Origin: Nocardia vulneris
GTDB lineage: Bacteria; Actinomycetota; Actinomycetes; Mycobacteriales; Mycobacteriaceae
Length of the DNA: 64,000 bases
Direction: 5' to 3'
Assembly: GCF_001613425.1 (NCBI RefSeq)
Contig: NZ_BDCI01000022.1
Coordinates: 180,711 to 244,710 of the forward strand
Shown here: piece by piece, positions 32,332 to 41,187 of the stretch
Layout of the letters: every line of letters starts with the position of its first letter
Numbering within the stretch: position 1 is the first letter of the stretch
The notes under the pieces: model-generated
Databases searched by the model: none
Told to the model about the DNA's origin: nothing
What the model saw: the letters and a program-made list of their open reading frames with translations, nothing else
Program-made: the position numbers and the translations under genes

Positions 32332-35109
32332 ATGGAAGCAAAACCGCGTTCCTGGTATTTCAGCCTGTCCAACCTGTCGGTCACGCGCAAGGTCGGCATC
32401 GTGTTGCTGCTACCGGTCTTGCTCGCCTCGGCCTTCGCCGGACTCCGCATCAAGGACGAACTCGGGGTCATCTCGAAGCTCGACGCGGCCACCGAGCAGG
32501 CACGCGTGCTGCGCCCGATGCTCGCGTTCGGCGCGGCCACCGAGACGCTCGCGGTCGCTGCGATCACCGCGAAGCCCGACGAGCAGCTCGACCCGATCGC
32601 GGCCAAGTTCGATCAGGCGGCCGCCGATCTGGAAACCGCGCTGCGGGTCGGTAAGTCCGGGGACAGCTTCGCCAAGGAACTCGGCGCGGCGATCGCGGTC
32701 GGCCGCACCATGCGCAACGGCCTGCGCACCGCGTCGCCCATGACCATCGGCGAGCAGGCCGGTGAGGTCGGTACCCGGATCGTGACGGCGACCTCGGTGT
32801 CCTCCTCGATCGAAGAGGTGATCATCCAGCGCTACTTCCTGCAGCTCGGTCTGATCGCGAACGCGAACCGCGTGCTGACCCAGGAACAGATCATGGTCGC
32901 GACCGCGGGTCCGGGCAACAACATGGCGGTGCTCGGCAACATGCTGACCACCCTCGGCGCCGAACTCGTGATGGTGAACATCTACACCGAGCTGAGCCCC
33001 CAATCCGCGATCAACGCACCGACTTTGATCCAGGCGGTGCAGGCCCGCATCGGCGCCCTCGGCCAGAACCCGAGCAACCCGAGCGGTAACCAGGCCATCG
33101 TCGATTCGCTGAAGACGAGCACCGACAGCTACCGCCAGGCCACGAGCACCCTGCTCGACCTGGTCGACACCAAGCTCGCCGATCGGACCACGGAGCTGCG
33201 CAGCGCCGTGCTGCGTGACGTCGCGATCGTGGTGGGCACGCTACTCGCCGGTCTGGCCTTGGCACTCGCGGTCGCGCGCTCGCTCGTATTGCCGATTCGC
33301 CGTCTGCGGCACGACGCGTTGCAGGTCGCACACGTGGATCTGCCGAAGGAGATCGAGGTGGTGCGGGCCGGCGGCGCGACGCCGGAGATCGCACCGGTGG
33401 ACGTCAGCACCACCGAAGAGATCGGTCAGCTGGCCCGCGCGGTCGACGACATCCACCAGGCGTCGCTGCACTTGGCCGCGGAACAGGCCCGCTTGCGCCT
33501 GCAGATCGGCAGCATGTTCGAAACCCTGTCCCGGCGCAGCCAGTCGCTCGTCGAGCAGCAGTTGGCCCTGATCGAGGACCTCGAGCACGACGAAGACAAT
33601 ACCGAGCGGCTGCAGAGCCTGTTCCGCCTCGACCACCTCGCCACCCGCATGCGGCGTAACGGCGACAACCTGCTGGTGCTCGCGGGCACCGCGCTGCGCC
33701 GTGGCCAGCTGCACCCGGTGCAGCTCTCCGACATGCTGTGGAGCGCGGTCTCCCAGGTCGAGGACTACCAGCGGGTCGAGATCACCGCGGTGCCCGACGG
33801 CGTGGTCGCCGGTGAGCCCGCCATCGATATCGAACATCTGCTCGCCGAGCTGATCGATAACGCCCTTCGCTACTCACCGCCCACCACCCCGGTCACCGTC
33901 TCGGTGGCCAGGGCCGTCGACGGTGGCTACCTGATCGAGATCGTCGACCGCGGACTCGGCATGTCGACCGAGGACCTGCGCGCCATCAACGACCGATTGA
34001 GCTCCGGTGGCGAGGTCACCGTCGAGACCGCGCGCCGCATGGGCCTTTTCGTCGTCGGAAGGTTGGCGAAGCGGCACACGATCACCGCGAATCTGCGCCG
34101 CACCTCCACGATGGCGCAGCAGCCCGGCATCACCGCGAGCGTGCACCTGCCGGGAGGCCTGGTCTCCCCACCGCTGGACGCCACGGACCCATCGGGCCAT
34201 CCGCCGGTGCACATGACCGGCGACTACGCCGTGTCCACCGGTCAGACGCGCAACACCCAGCCGCGCAACCTGGTTCCGGTGCCGAATCTGCCGCAGCAGA
34301 GCACACCACGATTCGATGTGACCAATTCCGGCCTGCCGCAACGCCGGCCGGCCATCCGGGTCGCCGAGGCACCGGGTCAGCCCTCGGTGTCGATGGCCGC
34401 GCGCACCAATACCCCGGACAGCGACCCGGATTCGCAGCCGCCGACCCAGCCGTGGTCGATCAACACCCCGACCGACGATCGGTCGCCGTTCGGCCCGCCG
34501 ACGGTGAGCGAGGCGGGCAACGGCACGAATCGCACGGCCGACGCCGAACAGGAACGTCCCGCGAACCTGTGGACCGAGCCGGAACGCACGAGCTCGCTCG
34601 ACCTCGACGAGCACAGCGGCGCCACCGAACCCACCGTCCGGGCGACCACGTCGCGGTCCGGCCTGCCGATCCGGCGGCCCGCCAACGCGCCGCAGCCCGA
34701 ACCGCCCGCGGCTGCGCCGGAGCGGGAACCGGAGCCGGAACCCACGGCGACCTCGTCGCGGTTGCAGCCGGTGGCCGGCGCCTCGCCGACCCCGATCTAT
34801 CAGCGCATGGTCTCGGAATGGCTGGTCGAGCCCGCGAGTTCGCAAGGGGCCGAGACGACCTGGACTTCGCCCGCCGACGCGGGCTGGATGGCCGCCGAAG
34901 AGGCGACCCGCCCCACCCCGACCGGTCGCACGACCGGTGGACTTCCTATCCGCACGCCGGGCGCGCAACTCGTCCCCGGCGGCCTGGCCCAAGCAGACGA
35001 ATCGGGAGCCCGTGACCCGGAGGAGATCCGGAACAACCTCACCAGGCATCTCAGTGGGGTCCGCAGTGGGCGGGCCAATGCGCAGTACAACGACGGAGGG
35101 CTTGCATGA
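32332..35109 (+). CDS. cvnA: Conservon histidine-kinase-like protein CvnA
   Basis: 925 residues from ATG 32332 (GGAAG upstream). It has a membrane helix at about 20-38 and a long extracytoplasmic nitrate-sensor-like helical domain. A second helix (VAIVVGTLLAGLALALAVAR), a HAMP region and a HATPase domain (LLAELIDNALRYSPPTTPVT, DRGLGM, MGLFVVGRLAKRH) follow. There is no canonical phospho-acceptor HisKA motif. The last 300 residues are Pro/Ser-rich and disordered. In Streptomyces conservons CvnA works as a membrane receptor recruiting CvnB, CvnC and GTPase CvnD, which follow here with overlapping reading frames. Confidence 0.9.
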   Translation: MEAKPRSWYFSLSNLSVTRKVGIVLLLPVLLASAFAGLRIKDELGVISKLDAATEQARVLRPMLAFGAATETLAVAAITAKPDEQLDPIAAKFDQAAADLETALRVGKSGDSFAKELGAAIAVGRTMRNGLRTASPMTIGEQAGEVGTRIVTATSVSSSIEEVIIQRYFLQLGLIANANRVLTQEQIMVATAGPGNNMAVLGNMLTTLGAELVMVNIYTELSPQSAINAPTLIQAVQARIGALGQNPSNPSGNQAIVDSLKTSTDSYRQATSTLLDLVDTKLADRTTELRSAVLRDVAIVVGTLLAGLALALAVARSLVLPIRRLRHDALQVAHVDLPKEIEVVRAGGATPEIAPVDVSTTEEIGQLARAVDDIHQASLHLAAEQARLRLQIGSMFETLSRRSQSLVEQQLALIEDLEHDEDNTERLQSLFRLDHLATRMRRNGDNLLVLAGTALRRGQLHPVQLSDMLWSAVSQVEDYQRVEITAVPDGVVAGEPAIDIEHLLAELIDNALRYSPPTTPVTVSVARAVDGGYLIEIVDRGLGMSTEDLRAINDRLSSGGEVTVETARRMGLFVVGRLAKRHTITANLRRTSTMAQQPGITASVHLPGGLVSPPLDATDPSGHPPVHMTGDYAVSTGQTRNTQPRNLVPVPNLPQQSTPRFDVTNSGLPQRRPAIRVAEAPGQPSVSMAARTNTPDSDPDSQPPTQPWSINTPTDDRSPFGPPTVSEAGNGTNRTADAEQERPANLWTEPERTSSLDLDEHSGATEPTVRATTSRSGLPIRRPANAPQPEPPAAAPEREPEPEPTATSSRLQPVAGASPTPIYQRMVSEWLVEPASSQGAETTWTSPADAGWMAAEEATRPTPTGRTTGGLPIRTPGAQLVPGGLAQADESGARDPEEIRNNLTRHLSGVRSGRANAQYNDGGLA

Positions 35110-35513
35110 CCAACGCGAACAGCACCACGGATGAGAACCTGAACTGGCTGGTCGCCCGGTTCACCCGGGACGTGCCCGGCGTGTCCCATGCCGTGCTGGT
35201 GTCGGCCGACGGCCTGCTGCAGGCGACCAGCCCGCACCTACCCGCCGATCGTGCCGAGCAACTCGCTGCCGTCACGGCCGGCCTGGCCAGTCTGTCGATG
35301 GGGGCGGCCTCGCTCTTCGACGGCGGCAAGGTGATGCAGTCGATCGTGGAGATGCAGCGCGGCTACCTGCTGGTGATGAGTGTGGGCAACGGCTCGCACA
35401 TCGCTGTGCTGGCCAACAAGTCGCACGACATCGGCCGGATCGGCTACGAGATGGCGTTGCTGGTCGACCGGGTCGGCTCGGTGGTCACGGCCACCGCCCG
35501 CACCGCGGTTTGA
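35106..35513 (+). CDS. cvnB: Roadblock/LC7-domain protein CvnB
   Basis: 135 residues, with ATG overlapping the cvnA stop by 4 bp (ATGA). It shows the roadblock fold: NLNWLVARFTRDVPGVSHAV, LVSADGLLQATSPHLP, LASLSMGAASLFDGGK and GYEMALLVDRVG. Roadblock proteins bind and regulate small GTPases; here the partner is CvnD encoded two genes downstream. Confidence 0.95.
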   Translation: MTNANSTTDENLNWLVARFTRDVPGVSHAVLVSADGLLQATSPHLPADRAEQLAAVTAGLASLSMGAASLFDGGKVMQSIVEMQRGYLLVMSVGNGSHIAVLANKSHDIGRIGYEMALLVDRVGSVVTATARTAV

Positions 35514-35520
35514 GCGTGAG

Positions 35521-35892
35521 ATGTCCAATCCATTCGGACCTGGACCTAAACCGACCACTCGCGTCCGACCGTATGCCCTGACCTCGGGGCGTACCGAGCC
35601 CGCGGTCGACCTGCCGATGGAGGCGGTCATCGAGACCTTGTCCTACACTGCGCATCTCGACTGGCCAACCGGTGATGTCCGCACGGATATCCTTCGGCTC
35701 GGCACCCACCGGTTGTCGGTCGCCGAGATCGCCGCGCATCTGGATCGCCCGTTGGGCATGGTCCGGGTGATGATCGGTGACCTCGTCGTCGACGGCATCC
35801 TGCGGGTGCATTCGACACTGACCGACGAAGCGAGTTTCGACGAGCGTCGTAGTTTGATGGAGAGGACTTTGCGTGGACTCCGTGCCCTATAG
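35521..35892 (+). CDS. cvnC: DUF742 protein CvnC
   Basis: 123 residues from ATG 35521. The DUF742 winged-helix pattern is clear: TTRVRPYALTSGRTEP, then LSVAEIAAHLDRPLGMVRVM and DLVVDGILRVH. It starts 7 bp after cvnB and overlaps cvnD by 20 bp. The role in the complex is not established beyond conservon membership. Confidence 0.95.
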   Translation: MSNPFGPGPKPTTRVRPYALTSGRTEPAVDLPMEAVIETLSYTAHLDWPTGDVRTDILRLGTHRLSVAEIAAHLDRPLGMVRVMIGDLVVDGILRVHSTLTDEASFDERRSLMERTLRGLRAL

Positions 35893-36508
35893 GAAGATCG
35901 GGCCCGACACCAACCCCGGCCAGGGCGAGACGGAAAACCGGATGGCCTCGACGAAGATCGTCGTGGCCGGTGGTTTCGGCGCGGGTAAGACGACGTTCGT
36001 CGGTGCGGTGTCGGAGATTGTTCCCCTGCGGACCGAGGCAATGGTCACCAGGTTCTCCGACGGCATCGATGACCTCGCCGACACGCCGGAGAAGGAAACC
36101 ACCACGGTCGCCATGGATTTCGGCCGGATCATCCTGCCGGGCAACCTGGTGCTGTACCTGTTCGGCACGCCGGGTCAGCGCCGCTTCTGGTTCATGTGGG
36201 ACGACCTGATCCGCGGTGCGATCGGCGCCGTCGTGCTGATCGATACCCGCAGGCTGGAGGACAGCTTCGCGGCGGTCGACTTCTTCGAGGCCCGCAACCT
36301 GCCGTTCCTGGTGGCGGTCAACCGCTTTCCGAACGCGCCGCGTTTCCCGATCGCCGAGCTGCGCGAGGCGCTCGCCGTGCGCGAGGGCGTCCCGATCGTG
36401 GACATCGACGCGCGCAATGCCAACGAGGTTCGCCAGTCATTGGCCGCGGTGACCGAATACGCCATTCAGCGCCTGGCTGTGCAGGAACGCGAACAGGCGG
36501 TGCTTTGA
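35873..36508 (+). CDS. cvnD: Ras-like GTPase CvnD
   Basis: 211 residues from GTG 35873. The P-loop GGFGAGKT is at 33-40, followed by TTTVAMDFG, the G3-like FGTPGQRRF and NRF in place of the NKxD guanine motif, as in the conservon GTPase family. It switches between GDP and GTP states under control of CvnB. It overlaps cvnC at its start and the MHYT gene at its end. Confidence 0.95.
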   Translation: MDSVPYRKIGPDTNPGQGETENRMASTKIVVAGGFGAGKTTFVGAVSEIVPLRTEAMVTRFSDGIDDLADTPEKETTTVAMDFGRIILPGNLVLYLFGTPGQRRFWFMWDDLIRGAIGAVVLIDTRRLEDSFAAVDFFEARNLPFLVAVNRFPNAPRFPIAELREALAVREGVPIVDIDARNANEVRQSLAAVTEYAIQRLAVQEREQAVL

Positions 36509-37263
36509 GCTACTTCACCATGGGCTACTGGATCATCGGCCTGTCCGTCGCGGTGTCGATGGTCGGTGCCCTGATCGGGTTCACCTGTATCCGGCAGTCC
36601 GCCAAATCCTCGACCGGCCGATTCCGGACGGTGTGGCAGGTGGCGGCGGCCGTGTCGATCGGCGGCATCGGTGTGTGGTTGCCGGTGTTCGTCTCACTGC
36701 TGGGTTTCTCGGTGCGTGGCAGCCTCGTTCGTTACGACGTCACCAATGTGACCGGGGCGGTGTTCGTCGCGGTACTGACCGTGTGGGCCGCACTGACGAT
36801 CAACGGGATCACGCTGCGGATACCGCGGCTGATCGCCGCCGGCGTGGTCATGGGCAGCGGATTCGGCCTGATGCACTATCTGGCGCTGGACGCGATCCGG
36901 ATCCAGGGTTCGACCACGCTACAGCTGCCGCTGGTCCTCGGTGCGGCGGCGATCGCGATCGTGACCGCACTCGCGACGCTGTGGTTCACCCAGACGTGGC
37001 GGCCGCTGCCGGCGTTGGTCGCGGCCGCGCTGGTGTTCGCCGCCGGGATCGCCGGTATGCACTACACCGACCTCATGGGCTTGGAGAGCCAGGTGTCGGT
37101 CGGCGTCAGCATCCCGCCCGGCGAGGACCTGTTCGGGTTCTTCGTTCCGGTCTTCGTGCTCAGCATGATGTCGCTGGCCATTCCGATCAGCGCGATTCTG
37201 ATCGCACCGGAGCGCCGCGCCCCGGTCGCGATACGGACGATGCAGCCCACGTCGGGTCTCTGA
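36505..37263 (+). CDS. MHYT-domain integral membrane protein
   Basis: About 252 residues with seven predicted membrane helices. MHYT motifs appear as GLMHYLALD and AGMHYTDLMG, which in the family are proposed to bind copper and sense diatomic gases. TTG 36505 overlaps the cvnD stop (TTGA); ATG 36520 is the alternative start. The coupling suggests the protein belongs to the conservon as an extra sensor. It has no GGDEF, EAL or kinase domain. Confidence 0.85.
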   Translation: MSYFTMGYWIIGLSVAVSMVGALIGFTCIRQSAKSSTGRFRTVWQVAAAVSIGGIGVWLPVFVSLLGFSVRGSLVRYDVTNVTGAVFVAVLTVWAALTINGITLRIPRLIAAGVVMGSGFGLMHYLALDAIRIQGSTTLQLPLVLGAAAIAIVTALATLWFTQTWRPLPALVAAALVFAAGIAGMHYTDLMGLESQVSVGVSIPPGEDLFGFFVPVFVLSMMSLAIPISAILIAPERRAPVAIRTMQPTSGL

Positions 37264-37342
37264 GTTCGGCCGGTCGGCGCGCGCTTGCGCCGGTTCGGCG
37301 ATGCCCCGGAATTCCATCCCGGCCCGATTTACAGTGAGAGAC

Positions 37343-38353
37343 ATGCGTTTCGGTCTGGACTACGCCGCCGGTCGTCCGGGTGGCGCGGCGATCCGCGCGG
37401 CGGGGTTCGACTTCGTGGTCCGGTATCTGTCCGACGGCGGCCCGACCCTGCCGGGCAAGTTGCTGACCCCGGCCGAGGCCGATGATCTGCGCGCACACGG
37501 TATTTCGATCGTGTCGAACTGGGAGACCACCGCCGCGCGCATGCTGGACGGTTACGGCGCGGGGATCGTCGATGCCCGCGCGGGGCTGGCACAGGTGTTG
37601 CGCTGTGGCGGCCGGGAGGATCGGCCGATCTACTTCTCCGCCGATTTCGATGCGACGCCGCAGGACCAGCAGCGCCTCAACGCCTATCTGGACGGCGCGG
37701 CAACGGTGCTCGGGCGCGCGAATGTCGGTGCCTACGGCGGCTATTGGTCGGTGAGCCGCGCTCTGGACGCGGGCAGTGCCGAGTGGGCCTGGCAGACCGA
37801 TGCGTGGTCGGGCGGCAAGGTCGAGACGCGCCGCAATATCCACCAGACGGCGCGTCAGCAGATCGTCGGCGGCGTGGTCTGCGATGTGAACGTGGCCGAG
37901 ACGACCGATTTCGGCCAGTGGGATTCCGGACAGGAGGGCGGCGACGTGACGCCGGAGCAAGAGGCAGTACTGCGCGATATCCAGATCCAGTTGCGCGGGC
38001 CGGGTTTGGCGGGCTGGCCACAGCTGGGTACCGACGCGGAGGGCCGCAAGCGCACGATGGTGGACGGACTGGCGGCCGCCCTGGCGCGGATCGATGAGCT
38101 CGAGGGCGAGGTCGGCGAACTGCGCACCGAGATCAGCGAATTGGAGGCGACGACCGCCGACCTGGTCGAACAGGTGGCGCGGCTGAACGGCAGGCATTGG
38201 CCGTGGCCGTTCTCGCTGATCGAGGGGCCCGCGGCGTTGGTCGGCGAGCAGTTGGCGCGCCTGGAGGCGCTGTTGCCCGACTTGCCCGGTTTGCCGGGAA
38301 ATGACGTCGGTAAGCCAGACAACAATGCCCAGGGATCGCGTACTGCGCGGTGA
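37343..38353 (+). CDS. DUF1906 (glycoside-hydrolase-like) protein with C-terminal coiled coil
   Basis: 336 residues from ATG 37343. The N-terminal 200 residues form the DUF1906 TIM-barrel-like domain: MRFGLDYAAGRPGGAAIRAA, FDFVVRYLSDGG, PIYFSADFDATPQDQQRLNA and GAYGGYWSVSRAL. The rest is a heptad-like coiled coil (LARIDELEGEVGELRTEISE) and a Pro/Gly end. The domain occurs in Rv2525c of M. tuberculosis and in phage tail and lysin proteins. No signal peptide is visible. The role is unknown; a remodelling function at the envelope is possible. Confidence 0.8.
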   Translation: MRFGLDYAAGRPGGAAIRAAGFDFVVRYLSDGGPTLPGKLLTPAEADDLRAHGISIVSNWETTAARMLDGYGAGIVDARAGLAQVLRCGGREDRPIYFSADFDATPQDQQRLNAYLDGAATVLGRANVGAYGGYWSVSRALDAGSAEWAWQTDAWSGGKVETRRNIHQTARQQIVGGVVCDVNVAETTDFGQWDSGQEGGDVTPEQEAVLRDIQIQLRGPGLAGWPQLGTDAEGRKRTMVDGLAAALARIDELEGEVGELRTEISELEATTADLVEQVARLNGRHWPWPFSLIEGPAALVGEQLARLEALLPDLPGLPGNDVGKPDNNAQGSRTAR

Positions 38354-38801
38354 TTTCGGCTGCTGTCGCGGATCGAACCGCGGGCGAGAAGGCCTTGTAG
38401 CCAGGAAGTTTGGCGATGAGCGGGCTCTCCCGGGAACCGGGAGAACCCGCCCTCTCGCACGAGGGTACCGGCGTCGGGACACGAACGCATCACTTCATGA
38501 AGACTTTTCCGACCGCCAATAACCAACCCACAGTAGGTATTTCACCCATCAGCTATTCAGGCGCAATTCCATCGCACACGAGGTCACCCCGTCACTTCGA
38601 ACATACCGATTGCTGCTCGATTGCGGATGACGCTCTCGGTCGGCCGCAACCGGTCATCAACCCCGCGTGACAAGTCTCGCGACCGCCTCGTCCGTCGCTC
38701 GGCGCGTTCATCGCCCACAACGGCACAGGGCGCGTTATCGTCGGCTGGCACAAGGCGCTCGATCGGGCGCCGCACATTCAGGTTCGTTCGAAGGAGTTCG
38801 C
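38354..38801. other. Intergenic region with hairpin
   Basis: No gene is supported. A GC-rich stem-loop at about 38421-38449 (CTCCCGG GAA CCGGGAG core) may terminate the DUF1906 transcript, although it has no T-run. AAGGAG at 38791 serves the next gene. Confidence 0.55.
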
Positions 38802-39026
38802 ATGGCCGTCAACGTGGTGCTCGACAAGGCTCTCGACAAGGCGTACGAGAACAAGTCGCTGAAGGAAATCCTCTCCGCTCCGCCCTCGGCCCTCGCCGGT
38901 CTCACCGAAGCGCACGACAAGCAGCTGCTCGAGGCGCTCAAGATCAAGTCGATCGCCGACCTCGCCAGCAACAAGTACTTCCGGCTCGCCGCGACGCTCG
39001 CGGACCTCGCCGAAAAAGAGGGATAA
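38802..39026 (+). CDS. Small helix-hairpin-helix-like protein
   Basis: 74 residues from ATG 38802 with AAGGAG upstream. It is entirely helical, with LTEAHDKQLLEALKIKSIAD and LASNKYFRLAATL giving a helix-hairpin-helix-like pattern. There is no signal peptide. The family is unknown to me. It is convergent with rpmF and followed by a strong shared terminator. Confidence 0.7.
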   Translation: MAVNVVLDKALDKAYENKSLKEILSAPPSALAGLTEAHDKQLLEALKIKSIADLASNKYFRLAATLADLAEKEG

Positions 39027-39032
39027 CCGGCA

Positions 39033-39074
39033 ACGACGGCGGGCCCGCAGAGTTCGCTGCGGGCCCGCCGTCGT
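39033..39074. terminator. Bidirectional terminator
   Basis: Arms of about 18 bp (ACGACGGCGGGCCCGCAG and near complement) with a short loop lie between two convergent genes. Confidence 0.85.
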
Positions 39075-39081
39075 GCACGCG

Positions 39082-39255
39082 CTAGATCCGGTCCAGATCG
39101 ATCAGTCCGCGCCGCACCGCGGCGACCAACCGACGCGGCACCTTGTGCACCACACCGCCGACGGTCACCGGCACCAGGTCCGGCGGCGTCGCTTTCCACT
39201 GCGCCCGCCTGCTGCGCGTGTTCGAGCGCGACATCCTCCGCTTCGGTACCGCCAT
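39082..39255 (-). CDS. rpmF: 50S ribosomal protein L32, zinc-free paralogue
   Basis: 57 residues beginning MAVPKRRMSRSNTRSRRAQW. No cysteine is present, so this is the C-minus form that replaces zinc-binding L32 when zinc is scarce. It begins one base after the rpmE2 stop and is last of a three-gene operon headed by a CobW-like gene and a Zur-box-like site. The gene was found by reading the minus strand directly. Confidence 0.93.
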   Translation of the reverse strand: MAVPKRRMSRSNTRSRRAQWKATPPDLVPVTVGGVVHKVPRRLVAAVRRGLIDLDRI

Positions 39256-39256
39256 C

Positions 39257-39520
39257 TCAGGCCTCCCCGCGCCGCGTGCGCTTGCCGTACTTGCGCTCGA
39301 ACTTCTCCACCCGGCCCTGGCTGTCCAGCACGCGGTGCGCGCCGGTCCAGAACGGGTGCGAATCGGCGGTCACGTCGACCTTGATCAGCGGGTAGGTGTT
39401 GCCGTCGGACCACTGCACGGTGTTCGCGCTCGTGGCCGTCGAGCGGGTGAGGAACTGCTTGCCGGTGCCGGCGTCCTCGAACACCACCGGGTGGTAGTCC
39501 GGATGAATTCCTGTCTTCAT
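39257..39520 (-). CDS. rpmE2: 50S ribosomal protein L31 type B
   Basis: 87 residues starting MKTGIHPDYHPVVFEDAGTG, with TDSHPFW-like ADSHPFWTGAHRVLDSQGRV near the end. This is the zinc-free B type. Its ATG overlaps the stop of the CobW-like gene (ATGA). It probably displaces zinc-containing L31 during zinc starvation. Confidence 0.95.
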   Translation of the reverse strand: MKTGIHPDYHPVVFEDAGTGKQFLTRSTATSANTVQWSDGNTYPLIKVDVTADSHPFWTGAHRVLDSQGRVEKFERKYGKRTRRGEA

Positions 39521-40833
39521 AGTGCTTCTCCTCTCGGGCGGTTGCTCTCTTCGACCGGCATGGGAACGTCGCTGTCGCAGGGGTCGGCGTGCCAGCTGCC
39601 GAACGGGTCCTCCCATTCGGCGACCCGCTCCGGCGACCGCTCGACCAGCCGCAGTTCGTCGTCCTCCACCAGCGCCCAGTGCAGCGCCGTGCGGATCTCG
39701 GCCGGATCGGCGTCGTGCACCAGGATCACCAGCGAGATATCGCGATCGCCGAACTGGTCGTCCCAGCGCAGCGCGGCCATCGCCCGGCGATCCGGATCCG
39801 CCTGCGCCAGTTCCGCTTCCGACATGGCGGCCAGCCAGCGGCCCGCACTGCCGACGCGCAGGCCACCGCCCGCGGACTCCAGCCACGCCACCTCGTCCGG
39901 CTGGGTGGCCAGCCACATCCGGCCGCGCGCGGTCACCACGCCGTCGAAGAGCACGTCGAGCGCCTCGTGCAAGCGGGCCGGATGGAACGGCCTGCTCGCG
40001 GCGAACTCCAGCAGGGTGACGCCGTAATCGCTGCTGAGCGGCGGCTGGCCGCGTAGCAGCGGCGCGTGCGCGTCGAACACCCGCCCGCGCCGCGCGTGCG
40101 CGGGGATCCGCGCGAGCAGCGCCTCGACCTGCGCGTTGTGCAGCGTGGCCGGATCGTCGACCCAGACCACGGGCGCATCGGGCACCAGCCGGGTCAGTAC
40201 CGCGGCCAGCCGGCCGCGATCGGCCTCGCCGCCCGCCTCAACCGGCCCCAAAGCCAGGACGGCATCGGCGAATTCGACCTGGCCGACGGCCAGCTGCGCC
40301 ACCGTGCGCTCGTCGTCGGCCCGGGCCAGGCCGCGCTCGGCGAGCGTCTCCTCACCGGTCGCGTCGGCCAGCCAGGCACTCGCGTCCAAACAGGTCAGCA
40401 CCGCTTCGATCCGTACGTCACGCCCGGCCGGGGCGTCGACCCGGCCCAGGATGCCCTCGACCACCACGTGTTCGATCGCCTGGCACACGGCCTCGGCTTC
40501 GAAGGCGGGATCCAGGGCGAGCACGATGCGGTCGACGGAGTCCCGCGCGGCCAGGGTGCGCAGCAGCGGCAGCAGATCTCGTCGCAGCGTGCACGAGACG
40601 CAGCCGTGCGCGAGCTCGAGCACGTCCGAGGTCTCGTAGGTCGCGCTGCGCACCGTGCGGTGCACGATGCCTTCGCGCAGCTGCCGCAGGTCGTGCTGGA
40701 CGACCACCGTGCCCGTGCCCTCGGATACCCGGCACAGCGCGGTCGCGACCTGGTGGACGCCTGCCTCGGCGAGCCCGGCGAAGCCCGCGAGCACTACGAC
40801 GGGCGTGCGTCGGTCGGCCTCAGGTGGGAGCAC
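39517..40833 (-). CDS. Zur-linked CobW/COG0523-like protein lacking the P-loop lysine
   Basis: 438 residues from GTG 40833, chosen for AAGAGG 8 nt upstream. The COG0523 motif HGCVSCTLRRDLLPLL (CxxC variant, cysteines 78 and 81) and the C-terminal CobW domain (RPFHPARLHEALDVLFDGVV) are present. The usual Walker A GxxGxGK is replaced by AGFAGLAEAG, so GTP hydrolysis is doubtful. M. tuberculosis Rv0106, also in the zinc regulon, is similarly degenerate. It probably serves zinc allocation during starvation. It is first in an operon with rpmE2 and rpmF. Confidence 0.85.
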   Translation of the reverse strand: MLPPEADRRTPVVVLAGFAGLAEAGVHQVATALCRVSEGTGTVVVQHDLRQLREGIVHRTVRSATYETSDVLELAHGCVSCTLRRDLLPLLRTLAARDSVDRIVLALDPAFEAEAVCQAIEHVVVEGILGRVDAPAGRDVRIEAVLTCLDASAWLADATGEETLAERGLARADDERTVAQLAVGQVEFADAVLALGPVEAGGEADRGRLAAVLTRLVPDAPVVWVDDPATLHNAQVEALLARIPAHARRGRVFDAHAPLLRGQPPLSSDYGVTLLEFAASRPFHPARLHEALDVLFDGVVTARGRMWLATQPDEVAWLESAGGGLRVGSAGRWLAAMSEAELAQADPDRRAMAALRWDDQFGDRDISLVILVHDADPAEIRTALHWALVEDDELRLVERSPERVAEWEDPFGSWHADPCDSDVPMPVEESNRPRGEAL

Positions 40834-40850
40834 GGACAGCACCTCTTTTC

Positions 40851-40867
40851 GATAACGATTTTCATTT
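40851..40867 (-). promoter_or_regulatory. Zur-box-like site for the CobW-L31-L32 operon
   Basis: AAATGAAAATCGTTATC on the minus strand fits the actinobacterial Zur palindrome (GAAAATSRTTRTC core). It ends 17 bp before the CobW-like start. Confidence 0.8.
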
Positions 40868-40902
40868 GCCGTAAGCCGACGGTACATTGTCGAGCAGCCG
40901 TT

Positions 40903-40919
40903 GTCGAAAATGATTGTCA
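40903..40919 (+). promoter_or_regulatory. Zur-box-like site for the rpmB-rpsR operon
   Basis: GTCGAAAATGATTGTCA on the plus strand shares the GAAAATSRTTRTC core with the opposite site and ends 19 bp before rpmB. Confidence 0.8.
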
Positions 40920-40938
40920 TCTACCCGAAGGAGCCCGC

Positions 40939-41175
40939 ATGTCGGCGCACTGCCAGGTCACCGGGCGCCGGCCCGGGTTCGGCAAGTCCGTTTCGCACTC
41001 GCACAAACGAACGAGCCGCCGCTGGAACCCCAACATCCAGCGCAAGACCTATTACCTGCCCAGCGAAGACCGCCGCATCACGCTCACCGTGTCGGCCAAG
41101 GGCATCAAGACCATCGACCGGGACGGGATCGAAGCCGTGGTGGCGCGCATCCGGGCCCGCGGCGACAAGATCTGA
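40939..41175 (+). CDS. rpmB: 50S ribosomal protein L28 (zinc-free type)
   Basis: 78 residues from ATG 40939 (GAAGGAG upstream): MSAHCQVTGRRPGFGKSVSH, then RTSRRWNPNIQRKTYYLP. Only one cysteine remains, so no zinc knuckle can form. It is the first of four ribosomal genes downstream of a Zur-box-like site, as in the mycobacterial Rv2058c-Rv2055c operon. Confidence 0.95.
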   Translation: MSAHCQVTGRRPGFGKSVSHSHKRTSRRWNPNIQRKTYYLPSEDRRITLTVSAKGIKTIDRDGIEAVVARIRARGDKI

Positions 41176-41187
41176 TCAGGAGCAACC

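Noticed and set aside
37343..38353. Prophage lysin from the DUF1906 domain
   Set aside because: No other phage genes are nearby and DUF1906 proteins also occur as stand-alone chromosomal genes in mycobacteria.
38421..38449. c-di-AMP or other riboswitch near the GAACCGGGAG sequence
   Set aside because: It is a simple hairpin after a stop codon, without the conserved multi-stem core and not positioned upstream of a cell-wall gene.
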